NCBI GenBank assembly: GCA_023416455.1
Contig: JAEZHQ010000075.1
Location: forward strand, 1 to 10,938
Reading direction: 5' to 3'
DNA: 10,938 nucleotides
Source: Pseudomonadota bacterium
GTDB taxonomy: Bacteria > Pseudomonadota > Alphaproteobacteria > Azospirillales > Azospirillaceae
The notes under the pieces were generated by a model, which had not been told where the DNA came from, made no database searches, and worked only from the letters and a program-made list of their open reading frames with translations. Positions 5,616-10,938 of this stretch are shown here, one piece after another. Position numbers and translations under genes: made by a program. The stretch's first letter is position 1; the number at the start of each line of letters is the position of its first letter.

Positions 5616-6482
5616 ATGCGGCTGATGAGCGGTGTTCATGCCGGACGGCCGGTGTTCGGTGTTGTGGATGGAGAAGAGGTTTTCGATCTCAGCGGTGCGC
5701 GCTGGCCGAACCTTCGCGCGGCGCTCAACGACGTGGGAGCGGATGGTCTTGTTTCTTTCGATTGGCGCAACGCCCCACGGCTGCCGATTGCAGACACCGT
5801 GCTGCTGCCGCCCATCCCCGACCCCGACAAAATTCTCTGCGTTGGCCTGAATTATCGCGCGCACGCCGAAGAGGCGGGTATGCCGATCCCGGTACATCCC
5901 TCGATCTTCGTGCGCTTCGCCGGATCGCTGGTCGGGCACGAACAGCCGGTGTGGCGGCCCCGCGTCTCGCACCAGTTCGATTACGAGGCCGAGTTGGCGG
6001 TCATCATCGGTCGCCGCTGCCGCCATGTGCCCGAATCCGACGCGATGGGGGTGATCGCCGGCTATTCCTGTCTGGCCGAACACTCGGTCCGCGATTTCCA
6101 GCGCCACGCCACCCAGGCGACGGCGGGCAAGAATTTCCAGAACAGCGGCGGCTTCGGACCCTGGCTGGTCACCGCCGACGAAATTCCCGATCCTTCGAAC
6201 CTGCCTGTGATCGGACGCCTGAACGGCGAGATCGTTCAGGACGGCAGCACCGCCGACCTGATCTTCAGCATCCCGCGGCTGATCGCCTATGTGACCAGCT
6301 TCACCGAATTGCTTCCTGGCGACGTGATTTCCACCGGGACCCCCAGCGGAGTCGGCTTCACCCGCAAGCCCCCGCTCTACCTCCAGCCCGGGGACCGCTT
6401 CGATGTGGAAATCCCCGGAATTGGCGTGCTGACCACGCCCGTCGTCAACGAACCCGAACAACAGGAGCTTTCCCTTGCCTGA
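5616..6482 (+). CDS. Fumarylacetoacetate hydrolase (FAH) family enzyme
   Basis: FAH-family enzymes split or decarboxylate ring-opened keto acids using Mg2+ or Mn2+; fumarylpyruvate hydrolase of the gentisate route is one example. The 288-residue length is normal. ILCVGLNYRAHAEEAG (73-88) carries the catalytic His83/Glu86 pair. FDYEAELAVIIG (121-132) gives the metal ligands Glu124 and Glu126. SVRDFQRHATQATAGKNF (157-174) and the GDVISTGTPSGVGF block (235-248) are also family signatures. In relatives I recall, the segment before SVRD reads NDG, with the Asp as third metal ligand; here it is AEH, so Glu155 probably stands in. The ATG at 5616 has GGAGAG 8 bases upstream and is preferred to the GTG at 5607, which overlaps that site. 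It is the first operon gene, divergent from the regulator, and overlaps the next gene by 8 bases. Substrate is inferred from context only. Confidence 0.92.
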   Translation: MRLMSGVHAGRPVFGVVDGEEVFDLSGARWPNLRAALNDVGADGLVSFDWRNAPRLPIADTVLLPPIPDPDKILCVGLNYRAHAEEAGMPIPVHPSIFVRFAGSLVGHEQPVWRPRVSHQFDYEAELAVIIGRRCRHVPESDAMGVIAGYSCLAEHSVRDFQRHATQATAGKNFQNSGGFGPWLVTADEIPDPSNLPVIGRLNGEIVQDGSTADLIFSIPRLIAYVTSFTELLPGDVISTGTPSGVGFTRKPPLYLQPGDRFDVEIPGIGVLTTPVVNEPEQQELSLA

Positions 6483-7476
6483 ACCTTTGATCTGGCTGAC
6501 CGAGCAGGATGTCGTCTCGCTGATCGGCATGGAGGATGCGGTCGCGGCCCTGGAGAGCGGTTTGCGCACGCTGGGTGCCGGTGACGGCTTCAACGTGCCC
6601 AAGGCGCTGGCCACCTGGGGCGACGGCAATTCGATGCATTCGCTCGGATCCGGCTTTCCCGAACTCGGGCTCGTCGGGTTCAAGAACTGGGTTCACACAC
6701 GCCGCGGCGCCACCGCCCTGTTCAACCTGTTCGATGCCCACAACGGCAGCCTGCTGGCGGTGATGGAAGCGGCGGCGCTGGGCCAGCTCCGCACCTCGGC
6801 GATGAGCGGTGTGGCGACCAAGTGGCTGGCCGCGCCGGACGCCGATGCCATGGCGCTGATCGGCACCGGCGCGCAGGCGGTCACCCAGATCGCCGCCGTC
6901 AACGCGGTGCGCCCGCTGAAGCGCCTGAACGTCTTCAGCCCGACCCCGGAAAAGCGCCGCGCCTTCGCCGAACTGGTGCGCGACAGCGTCGATTTCGAGG
7001 TCGTGGAGTGTGCCTCCGCCGCTGAAGCGTCGGACGGAATGCCCATCGTCACGCTGGTCACCCGCGCGGTCGACCCGTTCTTCACCGCCGACATGCTGGC
7101 TCCCGGCGCCCATTTGAACGCCGTGGGCGCGATCCTGCCGCACAGCAGCGAATTCACGCAGGATGTGTTCGGGCGCGCGTCGGTCCTGGTGACCGACGAC
7201 CTGCCCAACCTCCAGCGCGCCTCGCGTGAGTTCGTCGAATATTTCGGCGCCGACGGCGACTGGTCGTCGGTGCAGCGTCTCAGCGACCTGATCGCCCAGG
7301 GCTGGACCCGGCCCGAGACCTGCGACGTCACGCTGTTCAAGGCCATGGGCATGGGAATCTCCGATCTGTCGATGGCCATCGTCGCGCTGGAACGCGCGCG
7401 CGAACAGGGCACCGGCACCGGCATCCGCCACCCCCAGCGGGCCAAGCCGCGTTGGCAGGCCCGCAGCGTCGCCTGA
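6475..7476 (+). CDS. Ornithine cyclodeaminase / mu-crystallin family protein
   Basis: This family binds NAD(P)H and includes ornithine cyclodeaminase, alanine dehydrogenase of archaeal type, ketimine and pyrroline-2-carboxylate reductases, and mu-crystallin. In the 333-residue product, Lys70 (VGFKNW) and Arg106 (LGQLRTSAMSGVATKWLA) are at the positions that hold the substrate carboxylate. The Rossmann fingerprint is ALIGTGAQA (127-135), and Asp230 in the SSEFTQDVF segment fits the catalytic Asp. The start is a TTG at 6475: AGGAG lies 7 bases before it, and the next in-frame Met is deep in the fold (residue 19). It overlaps the FAH gene by 8 bases, so translation is coupled. A 43-base gap follows before the cupin gene. 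Its presence in an aromatic operon suggests reduction, deamination or hydration of an imine-type intermediate, but the reaction cannot be read from sequence; many members of this family are misannotated. Confidence 0.88.
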   Translation: MPEPLIWLTEQDVVSLIGMEDAVAALESGLRTLGAGDGFNVPKALATWGDGNSMHSLGSGFPELGLVGFKNWVHTRRGATALFNLFDAHNGSLLAVMEAAALGQLRTSAMSGVATKWLAAPDADAMALIGTGAQAVTQIAAVNAVRPLKRLNVFSPTPEKRRAFAELVRDSVDFEVVECASAAEASDGMPIVTLVTRAVDPFFTADMLAPGAHLNAVGAILPHSSEFTQDVFGRASVLVTDDLPNLQRASREFVEYFGADGDWSSVQRLSDLIAQGWTRPETCDVTLFKAMGMGISDLSMAIVALERAREQGTGTGIRHPQRAKPRWQARSVA

Positions 7477-7519
7477 CCGTCGTTCCAAGCAAAGAAAATC
7501 AGCAGTCCGGGAGCTAGAA

Positions 7520-8632
7520 ATGCTGAACAGTGACGTCCAGTTCGTCGATGTCTCGAACGCCGCCCCGCGTGAGCAGGATCACTGGCCAGCCGTGGTCATT
7601 CCCAAAGCTCGCATCGACGCCGAGATCGAGCGGTTGTGCGACATGCCCCGTCCCGACGGCGGGCAGCGTTCGTCGATGGTCGTTCATCCCAAGGCAACGG
7701 CCCCGGGCCTGGGCCTGGCCCCGGGGATCGACGTCACCATCAACGTGCTTCTGCCCGGTGAGGAGTCCGTTCCCCAACGGCGCAACTCCTCGCTGATCGA
7801 CATGTGCATCGGCGGCACCGGCAGCGTCAGCGTCGGCAAGACCCGGATGAACGTCGAAACGTTCGACGTCTGGAACACCCCGTCGATGGAGACCTTCCAA
7901 ATCCGCAACGACGGAAAGGAGCCGCTGGTCCGCTTTTCCTACAGCAACGCTCCGCTGCTCGAGAAGCTGGAGGTCCATTACGTCGAGATGAATCCCGCCG
8001 AACTGACCGGGGGCGAAGCCGCCATCATCGCGGAGGAGCAGGAAAAGGCCCGCCGCGCCCGCGACTTCGCCCAGCGCGTGGAGTTGACCGGGGACGGGGC
8101 CGCGCTGCTCGGCTACGAGTATCTGATCGACATCGACGTGATCGAGAGCAAGGCCCTGCTGTGGAGCTGGAACCAGGTGTCCGAGCATCTCGGCAAGGTC
8201 CACGGCATCGGCAAGGGCTACACCGGACGCCGTCTCTACGTGCTGTACAACCCGGCGACGGAGCGCCGCATCGGCACCTCGCACGCCTTCTTCGCGACCA
8301 TCGCCTCGGTCCCGCCGGGGATGGTGGACATCCCGCACCGCCACACCTCGGCCGCGATCAACTACTACTTCCAGGGCAACGGCCGCAGCACCGTCATGGG
8401 CGAGAAGTTCGAATGGGAGGCCGGGGATCTGATGCTGTCGGCTCCCGGCTGGGCGGTTCACAATCACGCGTCGCGCGATCAGGGCTTCCACGCGCTGACC
8501 ATCCAGGATCACCCGCTCCACATCGCGCTGGATTCCCTGCTGTGGCAGGAAACCCTGAAGCAGCCGATCCGCAAGCTTGGCAGCGAGTCCGGCTTCCAGA
8601 CCAATCTTTCCGCCGTCACCAACGCGGGTTGA
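7520..8632 (+). CDS. Bicupin ring-cleavage dioxygenase (gentisate/salicylate 1,2-dioxygenase type)
   Basis: The 370-residue length and two cupin barrels fit gentisate, salicylate and 1-hydroxy-2-naphthoate dioxygenases, Fe(II) enzymes that open hydroxylated aromatic acids between the carboxyl- and hydroxyl-bearing carbons. The N-terminal barrel spans about 72-155, the C-terminal about 262-340. The C-terminal barrel has a full cupin motif 1, G267-x5-H273-R-H275 with TSAAINYYFQGNG after it, and His314/His316 (WAVHNHAS) as the third ligand. The equivalent N-terminal motif is G80-x5-Q86-R-R88, so its metal site is gone. In structurally known gentisate dioxygenases the iron sits in the N-terminal barrel, so this is reversed. 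GGGAG lies 6 bases before the ATG. Its place just before the oxygenase genes suggests it cleaves their hydroxylated product. The exact substrate is open: gentisate, 5-hydroxyanthranilate-like and salicylate-like acids are all possible. Confidence 0.85.
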   Translation: MLNSDVQFVDVSNAAPREQDHWPAVVIPKARIDAEIERLCDMPRPDGGQRSSMVVHPKATAPGLGLAPGIDVTINVLLPGEESVPQRRNSSLIDMCIGGTGSVSVGKTRMNVETFDVWNTPSMETFQIRNDGKEPLVRFSYSNAPLLEKLEVHYVEMNPAELTGGEAAIIAEEQEKARRARDFAQRVELTGDGAALLGYEYLIDIDVIESKALLWSWNQVSEHLGKVHGIGKGYTGRRLYVLYNPATERRIGTSHAFFATIASVPPGMVDIPHRHTSAAINYYFQGNGRSTVMGEKFEWEAGDLMLSAPGWAVHNHASRDQGFHALTIQDHPLHIALDSLLWQETLKQPIRKLGSESGFQTNLSAVTNAG

Positions 8633-8637
8633 TCGCC

Positions 8638-9156
8638 ATGGACACCATCGAACGCCCCGGCGAACGCTCCGGCACGGGCACACCCGCTGACCGCAAGCTG
8701 ATGCAGGATCTCCGCGACCTTTACGACGAATACGCCGACTGCCTGGATGCCGACGATCTGGAACGCTGGCCCAGCTTCTTCACCGACGCCTGCACCTACC
8801 AGGTCATTTCCCGCGAGAATTACAGCGAGCGGCTGCCCCACGCCACGATGTACTGCGACGGCATCGGCATGGTGCGCGACCGGGTGTTGGCCTTGCGCGA
8901 AACGCAGGTGTTCGAGCCGCGCATGCTCCGCCACTTCGTCAGCGGCCTGCGCGCGGTCGTGGACGACGACGGCCTGATCCACGCCCGCGCCAATTTCCTG
9001 ATCACCGAGGCGCTGTCCGACAAGGAGCCGCACATCTCGCTGGTCGGGCAATACCTCGATATCCTGGAGCGTCGCGGGGATCGGCTGCTGTTCCGGCAGC
9101 GTCTGTGCGTCTTCGACAATTACCGCATCCGCACGTCGCTGATCGTGCCGGTTTGA
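8638..9156 (+). CDS. Aromatic-ring-hydroxylating oxygenase beta (small) subunit
   Basis: This 172-residue NTF2/SnoaL-fold protein structures the oxygenase hexamer without catalysing. It shows DLYDEYADCLDADDLERWPSFFTDACTYQVISREN (27-61), the usual opening helix and first strand of these subunits. MYCDGIGMVRDRVLALRETQVFEPRMLRHFVSG (71-103) is the most recognisable block, and FRQRLCVFDNYRI (152-164) the C-terminal strand. It resembles small subunits of salicylate 5-hydroxylase and anthranilate dioxygenase. The ATG follows the cupin stop by 5 bases and has only a weak GGGTTGA site inside the previous gene, so translation is probably coupled. The much longer open frame running back to 7804 is an overlap artefact inside the cupin gene. 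The end of the gene carries a 16-bp tandem duplication. Placement of beta before alpha is less common than alpha before beta. Confidence 0.9.
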   Translation: MDTIERPGERSGTGTPADRKLMQDLRDLYDEYADCLDADDLERWPSFFTDACTYQVISRENYSERLPHATMYCDGIGMVRDRVLALRETQVFEPRMLRHFVSGLRAVVDDDGLIHARANFLITEALSDKEPHISLVGQYLDILERRGDRLLFRQRLCVFDNYRIRTSLIVPV

Positions 9157-9173
9157 CATCGTGCCGGTTTGAC
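9142..9173 (+). repeat. Exact 16-bp tandem duplication at the beta-subunit stop codon
   Basis: ATCGTGCCGGTTTGAC occurs at 9142-9157 and again at 9158-9173 without a gap. The first copy encodes the final IVPV residues and stop; the second lies in the short intergenic region, just ahead of the alpha-subunit ribosome binding site. It does not change either protein, and it opens the gap between the two genes by 16 bases. It looks like a recent slippage or strand-misalignment event. Confidence 0.9.
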
Positions 9174-9186
9174 AGGGAGAACCGCA

Positions 9187-10434
9187 ATGGACACGCACGC
9201 GATCGCCGCCTCCCGGCCGGAAGGCCGGCAATGGCCCGAAGAAGGCCACACGCGGATTCCCTACTGGGTCTACACGGACCCGGACATCCACCGCAAGGAG
9301 ATGGACGTCATCTTCGGCGGCGCGACCTGGAACTATGTGGCGCTCGATTGCGAGGTGCCGGAAAGCGGAACCTTCAAGCGGAGCTGGATCGGCGACAAGC
9401 CGGTTCTGGTCGTCCGCGACGAGGACGGCGGGATCAGCGTCGTTGAAAACCGCTGCGCCCACAAGGGTGCCCAGATCGCCTGGAGCAACAAGGGCAAGGT
9501 CAAGGATCTGACCTGCCCCTATCACCAGTGGTGCTACAATCTGAAGGGCGATCTGGTCGGCATTCCGCTCCAGCGCGGCGCGCTCGGCAAGGGCGGCATG
9601 CCCAAGGATTTCGACAAGAAGAAGCACGGTCTGCGCAAGCTGCGCGTCGCCATGCGCGGCGGAGCGATCTTCGCCAGCTTCGACCCCGACGTGGTGGATT
9701 TCGAGGAATATTGCGGACCGGAAGTCCTGGCCTGTGTGGACCGGATGTTCATGAACCGCAAGCTGACGCTGCTGGGGTACAGCCGGCAGCTCATCCCCAG
9801 CAACTGGAAGATGTATTTCGAGAACCTCAAGGATCCCTACCACGCCACGCTGCTGCACGCCTTCTTCATCACCTTCGGCCTGTGGCGCGCGGATTCCCAA
9901 TCGGAATCCAACCCGAGCCCCGACGGCAAGCACGGCATCATGATGTCGCGCAACGAAGGCAAGAAGGTCACCGAGGCCACCGCCGAACTGACCCGCTTCA
10001 AGGGCAGGTTCGAACTGAACGACAAGGACACGGTGACGCCGCGCCGCGAATTCGCCGATGGCCGGGTGATCGGCGTGACCCTGTTCCCCGGCGTCGTCCT
10101 GCACCAGCAGGCCAACACGCTCGCCATGCGCCACATCATCCCGCGCAGCCCCGGCGAGGTCGAGATCTCCTGGACCTTCTACGGCTATGAGGACGACGAC
10201 GCGGAACTGACCCGGCTGCGGCTGCGTCACGCCAACCTGATGGGACCGGCGGGCTTCGTGTCGATCGACGACAGCGAGGTTCTGTCCCAATGCCAAACCG
10301 GCATCCGCGGCTATGACGGGGCCGAAGCGGTCATCGAGATGGGGGGACGCGACACCGAACCGGCGGACCACATGGTCACCGAGGTGCTGATCCGCGCCTT
10401 CTACAAATACTACCGCCAGGTGATGGGGCTATGA
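9187..10434 (+). CDS. Rieske aromatic-ring-hydroxylating oxygenase alpha (large) subunit
   Basis: The catalytic subunit receives electrons from a ferredoxin and hydroxylates an aromatic acid. The Rieske [2Fe-2S] motif is complete: C90-x-H92, 17 residues, C110-x2-H113. The mononuclear iron site is NLKDPYHATLLH with bridging Asp216, His219 and His224; the third ligand is probably Asp361 or Asp362 in GFVSIDDSEV. At 415 residues it matches the shorter alpha subunits of the salicylate 5-hydroxylase and anthranilate dioxygenase type more than naphthalene- or biphenyl-type ones (about 450). The ATG at 9187 has GGGAG 7 bases upstream; the in-frame TTG at 9169 lies within the duplicated DNA and is rejected. 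The stop overlaps the ferredoxin start (ATGA). By context the product would be an ortho- or para-hydroxylated benzoic acid fed to the cupin dioxygenase. Whether it acts as mono- or dioxygenase cannot be told from sequence. Confidence 0.95.
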   Translation: MDTHAIAASRPEGRQWPEEGHTRIPYWVYTDPDIHRKEMDVIFGGATWNYVALDCEVPESGTFKRSWIGDKPVLVVRDEDGGISVVENRCAHKGAQIAWSNKGKVKDLTCPYHQWCYNLKGDLVGIPLQRGALGKGGMPKDFDKKKHGLRKLRVAMRGGAIFASFDPDVVDFEEYCGPEVLACVDRMFMNRKLTLLGYSRQLIPSNWKMYFENLKDPYHATLLHAFFITFGLWRADSQSESNPSPDGKHGIMMSRNEGKKVTEATAELTRFKGRFELNDKDTVTPRREFADGRVIGVTLFPGVVLHQQANTLAMRHIIPRSPGEVEISWTFYGYEDDDAELTRLRLRHANLMGPAGFVSIDDSEVLSQCQTGIRGYDGAEAVIEMGGRDTEPADHMVTEVLIRAFYKYYRQVMGL

Positions 10435-10760
10435 GCGGAACGATGGAATGGACCCGTGTCGCCTCCCCGGCGGATGTTCCGCCGGGAAGCGTGATCCAGG
10501 TGATGGTCAACGGCGAGCCGATCGCCCTGTACAATCTGGATGGGTCCCTGCACGCCACCGCCGACGTCTGCACCCACGCCTTCGCCTATCTGTCGGAAGG
10601 CTATCTGGACGGCGACACCATCGAATGTCCGCTGCATCAGGGGGTGTTCCACATCCCCACCGGGCGGGCGATGGGTCCGCCCCTGACCTGCAATCTGGCG
10701 GTCTTCGCCGTCCGCACCGAAGGCGACGACATCCTGATCGGCGGAAGGATCGGGTCATGA
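10431..10760 (+). CDS. Rieske-type [2Fe-2S] ferredoxin of the oxygenase system
   Basis: The 109-residue protein has C47-T-H49, then 16 residues, then C66-P-L-H69, the cluster-binding pattern of bacterial Rieske ferredoxins. The typical flanks are VIQVMVNGEPIALYNLDGSLHATADVC and HQGVFHIPTGRAMGPP. It is soluble, lacks a membrane anchor, and would carry electrons to the alpha subunit encoded immediately upstream. Its start codon overlaps the alpha stop and its stop overlaps the next start, both as ATGA, so the three genes are tightly coupled. No reductase gene is visible, so electrons may come from a reductase encoded beyond the right edge or elsewhere. Resembles ferredoxins of naphthalene/salicylate systems, but such small proteins are poor guides to substrate. 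Confidence 0.93.
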   Translation: MSGTMEWTRVASPADVPPGSVIQVMVNGEPIALYNLDGSLHATADVCTHAFAYLSEGYLDGDTIECPLHQGVFHIPTGRAMGPPLTCNLAVFAVRTEGDDILIGGRIGS

Positions 10761-10938
10761 CGGACATCCTTCCCAAGCTCGACCGGCTCGACGCCTTCGA
10801 CCCGGCCCTGGCCGATCTGTTGCGGCCGACGGTGGAGCGTCTCGGTTATCTGGGGGAATTCTTCCAGCAGGTCGGGATCCTGCCCCAGGCCATGCAGCGG
10901 TTCATGGATTACACGAAGGCGGTCAAGGAGCCGCTGCC
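10757..10938 (+). CDS. Carboxymuconolactone decarboxylase-like (AhpD-fold) protein, N-terminal part
   Basis: The ATG at 10757 overlaps the ferredoxin stop and the frame runs off the window after 60 codons. The visible sequence (ERLGYLGEFFQQVGILPQAM, then QRFMDYTKAVKEPLP) resembles the first helices of carboxymuconolactone-decarboxylase/AhpD-like proteins as I recall them, in which a helix with EFF and a pattern of A-M-x-x-F precedes the active-site Cys or His. That active-site region is outside the window, so the reaction cannot be judged: such proteins may be lactone decarboxylases, peroxidase-like reductases or of unknown role. Tight coupling with the oxygenase genes shows it belongs to the same operon. 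Confidence 0.55.
   Translation, partial: MTDILPKLDRLDAFDPALADLLRPTVERLGYLGEFFQQVGILPQAMQRFMDYTKAVKEPL

Noticed and set aside
5553..6683. Minus-strand frame opposite the FAH-family gene that also crosses the operon control region
   Set aside because: No domain, no ribosome binding site, and it conflicts with the FAH signature on the plus strand.
6445..7488. Minus-strand frame opposite the mu-crystallin homologue
   Set aside because: Shadow of a well-supported gene with a clear ribosome binding site and conserved motifs.
7520..8632. Firm label of gentisate 1,2-dioxygenase
   Set aside because: The metal site is in the other barrel and the gene neighbourhood is not the standard gentisate set, so only the broader ring-cleavage class is claimed.
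7804..8637. Long upstream extension of the beta-subunit frame
   Set aside because: It lies inside the cupin gene in another frame and is Arg/Pro-rich without family similarity; the ATG at 8638 gives the normal beta-subunit length.
7514..8683. Minus-strand frame opposite the cupin gene
   Set aside because: Shadow frame; the cupin motifs on the plus strand are decisive.
8509..10371. A 620-codon open frame on the minus strand opposite the oxygenase genes
   Set aside because: It lies opposite three strongly supported Rieske and cupin genes and has no recognisable domain. Long antisense frames are expected in GC-rich coding DNA.

Overview
The window looks like a high-GC alphaproteobacterial replicon, of the Azospirillum/Rhodospirillales or rhizobial kind. 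This is judged from the GC-rich codon use, the long open shadow frames opposite real genes, and the gene families present; it is an inference and not a taxonomic assignment. It falls into two parts: a patchwork of mobile and toxin-antitoxin DNA (about 342-4453), and a compact aromatic-catabolism operon with its divergent LysR regulator (about 4454 to the right edge).

Left part. The window opens in the last 112 codons of an MFS transporter. A 382-base stretch without a recognisable gene follows. Next is an ISXO2/IS1595-type transposase that appears to lack the segment carrying the first catalytic Asp. Its stop codon overlaps that of a convergent, lower-GC gene for a Fic-domain protein with its own inhibitory motif. 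Upstream of fic lies a short repeat-rich patch (a ~33-bp imperfect tandem repeat plus four copies of a CTGAAC-like motif). Beyond it is a Phd-type antitoxin gene directly abutting a PemK/MazF-like toxin gene whose C-terminus looks lost. A C-terminal fragment of a TniB/ExeA-like transposition ATPase follows. Taken together this is a scarred accessory insertion zone next to the operon.

Right part. A LysR-type regulator (minus strand) faces a plus-strand operon: fumarylacetoacetate-hydrolase family enzyme, ornithine cyclodeaminase/mu-crystallin family enzyme, bicupin ring-cleavage dioxygenase of the gentisate/salicylate dioxygenase type, Rieske oxygenase beta subunit, Rieske oxygenase alpha subunit, Rieske ferredoxin, and the start of a carboxymuconolactone-decarboxylase-like protein cut by the window edge. 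Most junctions are overlaps or gaps of a few bases, so the genes are probably co-transcribed.

How they could work together. The alpha/beta oxygenase fed by the ferredoxin would hydroxylate an aromatic acid (salicylate- or anthranilate-like). The cupin enzyme would open the resulting ring, and the FAH-family hydrolase would split the ring-opened keto acid. The mu-crystallin-type enzyme is not part of the textbook gentisate route and suggests an imine/enamine or amino-acid intermediate, i.e. possibly an aminoaromatic substrate. Two enzymes carry unusual metal sites: the cupin has its histidines only in the C-terminal barrel, and the FAH-family protein appears to have Glu where Asp is usual. The substrate is unknown and no ferredoxin reductase is in the window.
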